From: Phoenicimicrobium sp964438695 | GTDB lineage: Bacteria > Atribacterota > Phoenicimicrobiia > Phoenicimicrobiales > Phoenicimicrobiaceae | Length of the DNA: 12,043 bases | NCBI GenBank assembly: GCA_964438695.1 | Contig: CAYTKP010000027.1 | Span: 1 to 12,043, forward strand | Direction of reading: 5' to 3' | Shown: piece after piece, positions 1-6,660 of the stretch | Layout of the letters: every line of letters starts with the position of its first letter | Position numbering within the stretch: position 1 is the first letter of the stretch | Notes under the pieces: generated by a model | What the model was told of the DNA's origin: nothing | Seen by the model: only the letters and a program-made list of their open reading frames with translations | Database searches by the model: none | Program-made: the position numbers and the translations under genes

Positions 1-1859
1 TTCTCTTTTACCCCTATATTCTTTGCTTGATCAGGATGTATTTCGATAATCGGGTCTGGACATAATTGTCTGAGTTTTTTTATTTGACGATTTTCCGAGT
101 GATAAAAAGCAATATGCCGTTGTCCGGTAATAAGAATTAAAGGATAATCCTGATAAATCTTTGGTCTACTGATCGGGGTATAAGGGTTTTCCGAGTAATA
201 GGGCAAAGGATCATAACCGTAATCTTTTAATTTTTGACAATAAAGTTCAACCTTACCTGAGGGAGTGTTAAATCCTCCCTGCTCATATTTCCGATAACGT
301 AGTGGTTCTAAAATAAAAAGTTCTTTTTTAAACTGTTCAAAATTTATTCCTAAAGGCTTTAATCTCATATTTAGCAAATCTTCTGTCTTTTTCCAAGGAA
401 TATGTTGACTCTTACCTAAACGCTCGGCAATTTTCACCACAATTTCCTTATCATCCATACACTCTCCTATAGGTTCGATTACTTTCCGTCGAGCTGCAAT
501 GTAATTGGTATAAGGAGAATCAGCGATATCATTTCTTTCTAACCAAGTTGCTGAAGGAAGAAAGATATCAGCAAGTTCAGCGGTAGGTGTTTTGAAAAAA
601 TCCACTACCACCAGAAAATCTAATTTTTTAAAAGCATCCCATACTAATTTGGAATTCGGAGTGGTAACCACTGGGTTATTAAATGCTATCATTGCTTTTA
701 TGGGATAGGGTTTTTCTGAAAGAATGGCATGGACCAAGTCAGGTGTTCGAACACGAGGAATAAAACTTTCTGGTCCGGACATTAAAGGGAAACGATCAGC
801 TCCAATTCTTAGCTTCTCTAATTTAGAATCGCGAATTTCTTGAGGATAAGTAATCTCTCGCCTACCAATAAATCCCTTGGGATAATGAGGAATAACGTTT
901 CCTCCAGGAGCATCAATATTTCCGGTAATGGCAATCAGTAGGGCAAAAGCACGAAGTGTCTGAATAGCATTTGAATGGTGCTCAACAGCAACCCGGTGAT
1001 ATAATACCGCTCCCTGGGCATTAGCATATAGTCTTGATACTGCTCTTATAACTTCAGGAGGTATCCAGGTAATTTTTGATACTCTTTCCGGGGTGTATTC
1101 TTTCACTCTTTCGGCGAGTTCTTCAAATCCTATACACCATTTTTCTACAAATTGCTGATCATATAATTTTTCATTAATAATGACATTTATCATTCCTAAA
1201 GCTAATGCATCATCCGAGCCAGGTCGAAGTTGAAGCCAATAATCAGCAATCTCTGCATGTTTAGTCTTTCGCGGATCAACCACAATCATCTTTGCTTGTC
1301 CCGAACGCTTAGCTTGTTGCATCTTTCTTCCTATAGGCGGATGAGCATTTAAAGGGTTTGCCCCCCAAATCAGAATACATTCTGTATGATCGATATCAGG
1401 TCCTCGCTCTTGCATTACATCTGCTCCAAAAGTAAGAGTTCCTGCCGTAACTGAGGGATAATAGCATAGATACCCCGGGTTAGTAACATTAGGGGTACCT
1501 AAAGCAGCTGCTAATCGATAAGTACTTATATAATTGCCTCTGGGTTGAGTACCTACCGACAGAGCTAATGATTTGCTTCCATAAACCTTGCTTATATGGG
1601 ATATCCTTTCAGCAATTATATCAAGTGCTTCCTCCCAAGTAGTTCTTTCCCATTTTCCATTTTTCTTTTTAAGAGGAAACTTCACCCTATCTTGATGATA
1701 CTGAAGTTCCAAGTAATTTAAACCCTTGGGGCATAGCAAACCCTTATTTAAAGGAAACTCCGGATTTCCTTCAATCTTAACTACTTTTCCTTTATTGACA
1801 GTAGCAATCACCCCACATTCAATATGGCATTGCTGGCAAATTGTAGGTATTTTTTCCAT
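1..1859 (-). CDS. Molybdopterin (Mo/W-bis-MGD) oxidoreductase, DMSO-reductase family; 3' end outside window
   Basis: The reading frame is open from the ATG at 1859 to the left edge: 619 codons with no stop. Family members are usually about 650-750 residues, so roughly the last 50-120 are missing. The N-terminus carries a [4Fe-4S] motif C8-x2-C11-x3-C15 with the fourth ligand C43 in LLCPKG. C132 in GYLCYYPSVTAG sits where formate dehydrogenases have the Sec/Cys metal ligand, so Cys coordination of Mo or W is expected. Later blocks typical of the family are WGANPLNAHPP, VVDPRKTKHAEIADYW, GNIDAPGGN and ELADIFLPSATWLER. There is no Tat signal, so it should be cytoplasmic. The start lies 4 bases after the cupin stop with only a poor Shine-Dalgarno, which suggests translational coupling. 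Formate dehydrogenase, a thiosulfate/polysulfide-reductase-like enzyme and an acetylene-hydratase-like or hydroxylating enzyme are all possible. The substrate is unknown. No dedicated electron-transfer subunit is visible, though one could lie to the left. Confidence 0.93.
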   Translation of the reverse strand, partial: MEKIPTICQQCHIECGVIATVNKGKVVKIEGNPEFPLNKGLLCPKGLNYLELQYHQDRVKFPLKKKNGKWERTTWEEALDIIAERISHISKVYGSKSLALSVGTQPRGNYISTYRLAAALGTPNVTNPGYLCYYPSVTAGTLTFGADVMQERGPDIDHTECILIWGANPLNAHPPIGRKMQQAKRSGQAKMIVVDPRKTKHAEIADYWLQLRPGSDDALALGMINVIINEKLYDQQFVEKWCIGFEELAERVKEYTPERVSKITWIPPEVIRAVSRLYANAQGAVLYHRVAVEHHSNAIQTLRAFALLIAITGNIDAPGGNVIPHYPKGFIGRREITYPQEIRDSKLEKLRIGADRFPLMSGPESFIPRVRTPDLVHAILSEKPYPIKAMIAFNNPVVTTPNSKLVWDAFKKLDFLVVVDFFKTPTAELADIFLPSATWLERNDIADSPYTNYIAARRKVIEPIGECMDDKEIVVKIAERLGKSQHIPWKKTEDLLNMRLKPLGINFEQFKKELFILEPLRYRKYEQGGFNTPSGKVELYCQKLKDYGYDPLPYYSENPYTPISRPKIYQDYPLILITGQRHIAFYHSENRQIKKLRQLCPDPIIEIHPDQAKNIGVKE

Positions 1860-1863
1860 CCTT

Positions 1864-2310
1864 TTACCAACCGGTAGATTTTCCGCCTTCAAGGGCAACA
1901 AGGACAAAAGCAATAATGCAGGGCTCTTTTCCCCGATTAACCCAATTATGATTAGTAGCTCTTTGCACCATAACATCACCTGCTTTTAGATGAATTTCTC
2001 CTTCATCTAACTGCATATCAATTTCTCCAGAAAGCACAACGGCATAATCGATTGAGTCTGTGGTATGCCATCTTTCCGAAACACCGGGATCAAATTTGAT
2101 AATCCGAAAAACAGAACCATTACTTATGGTAGTCCCCATCTCCCATTTAGAAGGGTCCTCTTCAGTCAGTTTTGCAGGCAATTCTTTGGTTGCCCAAATA
2201 TCCGCCCTTTCAAAACCTGGTCTTCCAGGTTTCGTCTCTAATGTGTCATCCCATTTAACCTTACTTTTTCCTTTTTGATCGTTTTCTGTTACTACTCTTC
2301 TAACTTTCAC
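1864..2310 (-). CDS. Small single-domain cupin protein
   Basis: A 148-residue protein starting with GTG at 2310, chosen because an excellent Shine-Dalgarno lies 7 bases upstream. The cupin barrel occupies about residues 65-140. Motif 1 reads SERWHTTDSIDYAVVLSGE, with H82 and D85 in place of the usual HxH. Motif 2 reads GDVMVQRATNHNWVNRG, with H121 and N125 retained. An N-terminal arm of about 60 residues contains ADIWATKELPA. This resembles the small stand-alone cupins often found beside catabolic genes (the BLL6423-like type, recalled from memory and not searched). The role may be metal-dependent isomerase/decarboxylase-like chemistry or ligand binding; nothing in the sequence decides. It sits between the ferredoxin (76-base gap) and the molybdopterin enzyme (4-base gap), so it is part of the operon. 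Confidence 0.88.
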   Translation of the reverse strand: MKVRRVVTENDQKGKSKVKWDDTLETKPGRPGFERADIWATKELPAKLTEEDPSKWEMGTTISNGSVFRIIKFDPGVSERWHTTDSIDYAVVLSGEIDMQLDEGEIHLKAGDVMVQRATNHNWVNRGKEPCIIAFVLVALEGGKSTGW

Positions 2311-2317
2311 AGTAAAT

Positions 2318-2325
2318 CTCCTCCT
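2318..2325 (-). promoter_or_regulatory. Ribosome binding site deciding the GTG start of the cupin
   Basis: On the minus strand this reads AGGAGGAG, a near-perfect anti-16S match, 7 bases before the GTG at 2310. No ATG lies at a suitable distance, so this site fixes the GTG start. Confidence 0.8.
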
Positions 2326-2386
2326 ATAAAATATTAAATTAAATTCTAAAAAAGCTCCTTCCTTAAGAATAAAAACCCAACTGACC

Positions 2387-2677
2387 TTATCTCAACATAC
2401 AAATAGCTCTTGGACTGCATACTGCCACACAAGCAGGTATCTTTTCATCTTGACATAAGTCACAGGTATCTAAAAACTCATACTTAATGTGAGCATCATT
2501 GCTATCTCGATATATTTTGATACTAGAAATCTCTGGATTGAATACTTTGGCGTGATGGAAAGAACATGCTAATTCACAACTTCGGCACCCTGTACATCTT
2601 GACGTTTCCATAAAGAGCAAAACTTCTTCAGGATTACCATTTTTAAAGTTTTTTTGATTATCTTTTTGCTTAATCAT
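2387..2677 (-). CDS. Small 2x[4Fe-4S] ferredoxin-like electron-transfer protein, partner of the AOR
   Basis: A 96-residue protein with two four-Cys clusters: C28-x2-C31-x2-C34-x3-C38 (CTGCRSCELAC) and C72-x2-C75-x7-C83-x3-C87 (CDLCQDEKIPACVAVC). A ninth Cys is C93. The pattern is that of the HycB/DmsB-type iron-sulfur subunits, cut down to two clusters. In some bacteria similar small subunits accompany aldehyde oxidoreductases and accept their electrons. Its ATG lies inside the end of the AOR gene (8-base overlap), with AGGGG about 13 bases upstream, so the two are probably translationally coupled and work together. About 20 polar residues precede the first cluster. It could also serve the molybdopterin enzyme downstream, which has no visible iron-sulfur subunit of its own. 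Confidence 0.9.
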   Translation of the reverse strand: MIKQKDNQKNFKNGNPEEVLLFMETSRCTGCRSCELACSFHHAKVFNPEISSIKIYRDSNDAHIKYEFLDTCDLCQDEKIPACVAVCSPRAICMLR

Positions 2678-4580
2678 TGGTTATCAATTTCCCCTCTTTC
2701 CTTAACTTTTCTTCAACTTCCTTCAATCGTAATTTTTCTAATATTCTTTCAGTTTGCCATCCTGTTACTTTATCCCACCCGTGAATTTCATAATATTCAT
2801 CTAACATCTGGTCCCACTTATCTAAGGGCAACCGCTCTCCAGCAAGGGGACCTGTCTTAACCGGCTCATCAATAAACCGTTGAGGAGGATAATCATCTTT
2901 TCTGCTAAAACCCGCATTAATAGTATTAAAAGCTTTTTCAATATTTATAATCTTCTCTCCTATTGCAAATAGCTGTTCTGCCTTAATATCTCTACCTATT
3001 GCTTTGGAATAAAGGGCTGCATAATCATCCGGGGATAATAAATTATTTTGCCAATAGCTTGTAAAATAACATAATCCCAAAGAATCAATAGCTGCTTTAA
3101 ATTTTTCAAACCAGCTCACTAATTTAGCCTTGCCTTCATAGGTTTTAGGCTGCCCTGCTGTAGGAACTCCGTAACGCTCTTCACCAATCTGATAAGTTAT
3201 ATTTCTCAATCCTTCACTATTAGGAGAACCAGTTAAATGGCCACCACCTCTTGTACTGGTCACTATCCCTAAAGCCCAAGCCTTCTTACCTCTCATATTC
3301 CCTTCGTTTACCCCAGTTTTTTTAATGACTACCGCCCGTTTTAGGGAATTTTTGCCAATCTTTGAAGCAGCTCGATATGTTCCTTCTGCTAAAATATCTC
3401 CGATTCCCTGTCGATAGGCAATCTTTTTAATTAACTCTACTGCTGCTTCCTGGTTACCCCATTCTAAAGAAAGACCGTCTGTCTCTTCTTTTGTCACTAT
3501 ATTTTTTTCATAGCAATCAAATATCCAAGCTAATGTGGAACTTATCTCATCAATATGTAAACCTAATTGATTGCAGTAAGCATTGCATTTAATAACAAAG
3601 GCCGGATCTGCCACATCCAGGTTTGAACCAAAGCCTCTTACTGCATTAATTTGTAATCCTTCTGCTTTCAACCCTCGATATGGTCCTTTATCGATAGCGT
3701 AAAAATGACTACAATACATAGGGCAATTAAAACAAGCAATTCTCTTGGTTTCGTATTTTCTTTTAAAATTGAGCTGGGATAATTCGGCGGTCTTTTGGCC
3801 ATAATGGCCGTCCTGGTAATTCCGGTAGGGAATCGAAAGGGCAGGACCAATCTTATTAATGGTACCCCCTTGCCGCAGAAAGTTTGTTCCGATTGAATGT
3901 TCCATCTTTTTAAATACCCGGTAACATTCATTCATAAAACCTTCCGGGTCCTTAACCTCTACTGAATGACTGCCTCTCACCACAATAGCCTTAAGGTTCT
4001 TTGATCCCATAATAGCACCACATCCACCAAAGCCTAATGCTCTCCCCTTGTTTATGATGATACAGGCACTTTTAGCCAAATTTTCACCACCCGGACCGAT
4101 GCTTAATATTTGCACTTTTTTATCCTCTAATTCCTCTTTGATCAAATCTTCAGTCTCCCAGGTAGTCTTCCCCCATAAATGAGATGCATCTCTTATTTCC
4201 ACTTTTTCATCATTAATAAGAATATAAACAGGATTAGGGGACTTTCCTTTTATCACAAGGTCATCATAACCTGCATATTTTAATTCGGGAGCGAAATGCC
4301 CTCCGGCATTCGAAAAGGCAATACCCTCTGTCATAAGATTTTTGGTAACTAAACTCAGACGTCCAGAAGAAGGGGCAATGGTTCCGGTTAGAGCTCCGGC
4401 TCCAAATACCATTATATTTTCTGGATCCAAGGGGGAAACATCTTTTTCAACTTCCTTAAATAAAATCCAATCCCCCACTCCTCGTCCACCTATATAAATA
4501 TCATGGTAAGGGGCACTGTCTTCAATAAAGTAAGTACCTTTAGTCAGGTCAAATCGAATTAATTTTCCGGTAATACTCAT
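2670..4580 (-). CDS. Aldehyde ferredoxin oxidoreductase family protein (tungstopterin enzyme)
   Basis: 636 residues, near the usual family length of about 600-640. AORs oxidise aldehydes to carboxylic acids, or the reverse, with ferredoxin, using a W- (sometimes Mo-) bis-pterin plus one [4Fe-4S] cluster. The N-terminal pterin-binding domain shows YIGGRGVGDW at about 29-38, TGTIAPSSGR at about 65-74 and GFGGCGAIMGSKNLKA at about 183-198. Cluster ligands are C283-x2-C286-x3-C290 (CFNCPMYC) and a distant C504 (SLGLCYF), matching the Pyrococcus AOR pattern. The segment ALGIVTSTRGGGH at about 436-448 corresponds to the pterin/active-site loop with a conserved His, and E307 is a candidate for the active-site Glu. 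There is no signal peptide, so it is cytoplasmic. The start is supported by AGGAGG 8 bases upstream. It follows the synthase gene by 54 bases and overlaps the ferredoxin gene by 8. The actual aldehyde substrate cannot be told from sequence. Confidence 0.96.
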   Translation of the reverse strand: MSITGKLIRFDLTKGTYFIEDSAPYHDIYIGGRGVGDWILFKEVEKDVSPLDPENIMVFGAGALTGTIAPSSGRLSLVTKNLMTEGIAFSNAGGHFAPELKYAGYDDLVIKGKSPNPVYILINDEKVEIRDASHLWGKTTWETEDLIKEELEDKKVQILSIGPGGENLAKSACIIINKGRALGFGGCGAIMGSKNLKAIVVRGSHSVEVKDPEGFMNECYRVFKKMEHSIGTNFLRQGGTINKIGPALSIPYRNYQDGHYGQKTAELSQLNFKRKYETKRIACFNCPMYCSHFYAIDKGPYRGLKAEGLQINAVRGFGSNLDVADPAFVIKCNAYCNQLGLHIDEISSTLAWIFDCYEKNIVTKEETDGLSLEWGNQEAAVELIKKIAYRQGIGDILAEGTYRAASKIGKNSLKRAVVIKKTGVNEGNMRGKKAWALGIVTSTRGGGHLTGSPNSEGLRNITYQIGEERYGVPTAGQPKTYEGKAKLVSWFEKFKAAIDSLGLCYFTSYWQNNLLSPDDYAALYSKAIGRDIKAEQLFAIGEKIINIEKAFNTINAGFSRKDDYPPQRFIDEPVKTGPLAGERLPLDKWDQMLDEYYEIHGWDKVTGWQTERILEKLRLKEVEEKLRKEGKLITND

Positions 4581-4634
4581 ATTATCTTCCTCCTAATTTC
4601 TTGCAATCTTCCTCTACTAGAGATTTCCCTTTTT

Positions 4635-5849
4635 TTAGATTACTTTTTCAACAATCTTCTTAAATTCATCCATAGTAACTAATGATTTCTTTCTAATACC
4701 CAATTCTTTCACTTGACTTAGTATCTGGAGTACTTTTTCATCACTTACATCGGTAATTCCTAATTTCTCTAAATTATATAAAACGGATAATTTTCCGCTC
4801 TTCTTCCCTAATACAACTTTCCCCGAGCGGCCGTAAATATGGGGATTTGTAGCAAACATAGCTAAAGGTTCTTTGATAACCAGATCGACACCGATGCCCG
4901 ATTCTCTGGTAAAATTTCTTTCCCCGATAACAGGTTTATTTACAGCACATCTAATTCCGGTTATTTCCTGAAGTAACTGGCTGACTTCCATAATTTTATC
5001 GATACGATAATTATTTCTAACTCCCAGTAAAACATATAAACACACTATCAATTCTTCCAAAGCTGCATTACCAGTTCTCTCACCCAGACCATTAATGCAA
5101 CTATGCAATACCTCGGCACCAGCAGTTAAACCGGCAATCTCAGTTGCTACCGCCATTCCGAAATCATTATGGGTATGTACTTCAATTGGTAAATTTGTCA
5201 ATCTTTTGAACTTTCTTACTAAATACTGAATAGCTTCGGGAAGAGCACATCCCATAGTATCAACGACCCCGATAGAATCGGGTTTCGATTCTTTCATAAG
5301 ATTGGTTAAAAGATTATCTAAATCTTCTTCTCTGGCTCTTGTAGTATCATAGGGGAAATAGACCGCATATAAACCCCTTTCTTTGGCATAACGAATAACT
5401 TTTATACTTTTTTCTAGCACTGTTTCCCAAGTCCAATTAAATTGGTATTTTAGTTTTGGATAACCAATGGGAATTTCGATAACTACTCCATCTGCTCCAC
5501 ATTCAACGGCTTTATCTATATCTTTCTCTAAAGCCCTGGCAAAGGTAAAAATCTTAGCCTTTAAACCTAGCTTGGTTATTTCTTTAATTGCCTTTTCGTC
5601 TTCTTCTGATACAGCTGGCATACCCGCTTCTATTCTTTCTACCCCTATCTCATCCAAACTTTGGGCAATCTTTACTTTATCTTCTTTGCTAAAAACAACT
5701 CCTGGAGTTTGCTCTCCATCTCTAAGTGTGGCATCGTGAATCTGTATATTCGAGGGAAGATCCATTCTTTTACGCACTTCTTCAATGAAATTATAGGGGC
5801 TAACCCACCATTTACCTTCTGCCAACCATTGCTCTTTCTTATTCATCAT
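4635..5849 (-). CDS. DRE-TIM acyltransferase of the homocitrate/isopropylmalate/citramalate synthase family
   Basis: A 404-residue protein. Enzymes of this family condense an acyl-CoA with a 2-oxo acid; the wider HMGL-like superfamily also includes lyases. The metal and catalytic motif HDATLRDGEQTPG lies at 38-50 (R43, D44, E46), the metal-binding HTH in EVHTHNDFG has H225 and H227, and INGLGERTGNA is at 252-262. The post-barrel segment NKPVIGERNFTRESGIGVD matches the subdomain that closes the active site in isopropylmalate and homocitrate synthases. The roughly 60-residue C-terminus, with VVLGKKSGKLSV, looks like that of NifV/AksA-type homocitrate synthases. There is no LeuA-type allosteric domain, so leucine feedback is not expected. 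The N-terminus has an unusual lead, KWWVSPYNFIEEVRKRM, before the barrel. AGGAG lies 8 bases before the first of two consecutive ATGs. The setting among catabolic genes argues against a plain biosynthetic leucine or nif role, but the true substrate is open. Confidence 0.9.
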   Translation of the reverse strand: MMNKKEQWLAEGKWWVSPYNFIEEVRKRMDLPSNIQIHDATLRDGEQTPGVVFSKEDKVKIAQSLDEIGVERIEAGMPAVSEEDEKAIKEITKLGLKAKIFTFARALEKDIDKAVECGADGVVIEIPIGYPKLKYQFNWTWETVLEKSIKVIRYAKERGLYAVYFPYDTTRAREEDLDNLLTNLMKESKPDSIGVVDTMGCALPEAIQYLVRKFKRLTNLPIEVHTHNDFGMAVATEIAGLTAGAEVLHSCINGLGERTGNAALEELIVCLYVLLGVRNNYRIDKIMEVSQLLQEITGIRCAVNKPVIGERNFTRESGIGVDLVIKEPLAMFATNPHIYGRSGKVVLGKKSGKLSVLYNLEKLGITDVSDEKVLQILSQVKELGIRKKSLVTMDEFKKIVEKVI

Positions 5850-5871
5850 ACCATCTTCTCCTTTTTCGTAT

Positions 5872-6594
5872 TTATTTTTTTGTAGAACTATAACTAGAAT
5901 TATAATAGGACATTTTTAATCTCTTGCTAACTTTATCTAGATGTTCAAACATTATCTTTCTGGCCGCATTAACATTTTTCTCAGATAAAGCGGCAATAAG
6001 CTTTTTATGACATACAATTGTTTCTTCAGTAACTCCTCTTGAAGGCACAGTTGCATCTCTACTCTCTCTTAATAATCTTTTAATCGAAGATAGAATACTT
6101 TCTAATATACTATTTCTAGAAATAGTAATAATTTTTTCGTGAAGCATTAATTCATATTTAATACCTAATTCTCTATTAGTTCTATTCTTTAATAATAAAT
6201 TATAAACCTCTTTGAGTTCTTCTAATTCTTCTGTAGTTATCCTTTCGGCAGCTAAACCGGCACACTGAACCTCTATTAATTTTCTTGCCTCAAATAATTC
6301 TAAAAATGTATTCTTATTGAGCAGAATAGAGAAAGTTAAAGGAGCAATAATCGAATTGGAGAGATTAGAACATTCAAGGACACTCCCTCTCCCCTGAACT
6401 ACTTTAATCACTCCAATCATCTCTAAAACTTTTAAACTTTCTCTTAGAGAAGATCTACTAATCCCTAATATCTTAACTAATTCTCTTTCGGTAGGTAATT
6501 TATCTCCTATCTGTAATTTTCTTTCTTTAATTAATTGATATATCTTTTTAATAGCTTGTTCTGCTACATTAATTTTTTTTACTGGTTCAACCAA
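5872..6594 (-). CDS. GntR-family transcription regulator with FCD (FadR C-terminal) domain
   Basis: A 240-residue protein starting with TTG at 6594; an in-frame TAG sits directly upstream and a strong Shine-Dalgarno precedes it. The winged-helix GntR domain covers about residues 10-75, with the signature GDKLPTERELVKILGISRSS and the wing VVQGRGSVL. An all-helical FCD ligand-binding domain covers about 97-225. Probable metal/ligand residues are E148 (usually Asp), H152 in LMLHEKI, H196 in VCHKKL and H218 in FEHLDKV. Regulators of this class respond to organic acids such as lactate, gluconate or fatty acyl-CoA, usually as repressors of nearby uptake and catabolic genes. It lies inside the operon it probably controls, 66 bases after the permease and 22 before the synthase, implying autoregulation. 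The last dozen residues are a Ser/Tyr-rich tail of unknown role. Confidence 0.92.
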   Translation of the reverse strand: MVEPVKKINVAEQAIKKIYQLIKERKLQIGDKLPTERELVKILGISRSSLRESLKVLEMIGVIKVVQGRGSVLECSNLSNSIIAPLTFSILLNKNTFLELFEARKLIEVQCAGLAAERITTEELEELKEVYNLLLKNRTNRELGIKYELMLHEKIITISRNSILESILSSIKRLLRESRDATVPSRGVTEETIVCHKKLIAALSEKNVNAARKIMFEHLDKVSKRLKMSYYNSSYSSTKK

Positions 6595-6600
6595 CTAACC

Positions 6601-6606
6601 CACCTC
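6601..6606 (-). promoter_or_regulatory. Ribosome binding site deciding the TTG start of the regulator
   Basis: GAGGTG on the minus strand, within AGAGGTGGG, lies 6 bases before the TTG at 6594. No downstream ATG would keep the winged-helix domain intact, so the TTG start is well supported. Confidence 0.75.
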
Positions 6607-6623
6607 TTTTTTAGTTAAGACCA

Positions 6624-6653
6624 AATAAATATTTCATTTAAAAAATATTTATT
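6624..6653 (-). repeat. AT-only inverted repeat between permease and regulator genes
   Basis: Two perfect 11-base arms (AATAAATATTT at 6624-6634 and its complement at 6643-6653) are separated by 8 bases. The repeat sits in the 66-base gap before the regulator. It has no G or C in the stem and no clear T-tract, so it is a poor terminator. It could be an operator or simply an AT-rich chance palindrome. Confidence 0.45.
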
Positions 6654-6660
6654 ATTAAAA

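Noticed and set aside
1726..1989. Plus-strand open frame of 87 codons
   Set aside because: It lies antisense to the well-supported molybdopterin enzyme and cupin genes, and its translation has no recognisable motif.
3668..3931. 87-codon minus-strand frame inside the AOR gene
   Set aside because: It is an out-of-frame shadow of AOR, whose motifs and cluster cysteines are all in the other frame.
4598..4634. Small CTCTAGTAGAG palindrome between synthase and AOR genes
   Set aside because: A 4-bp stem with a 3-base loop is within chance expectation and has no T-run.
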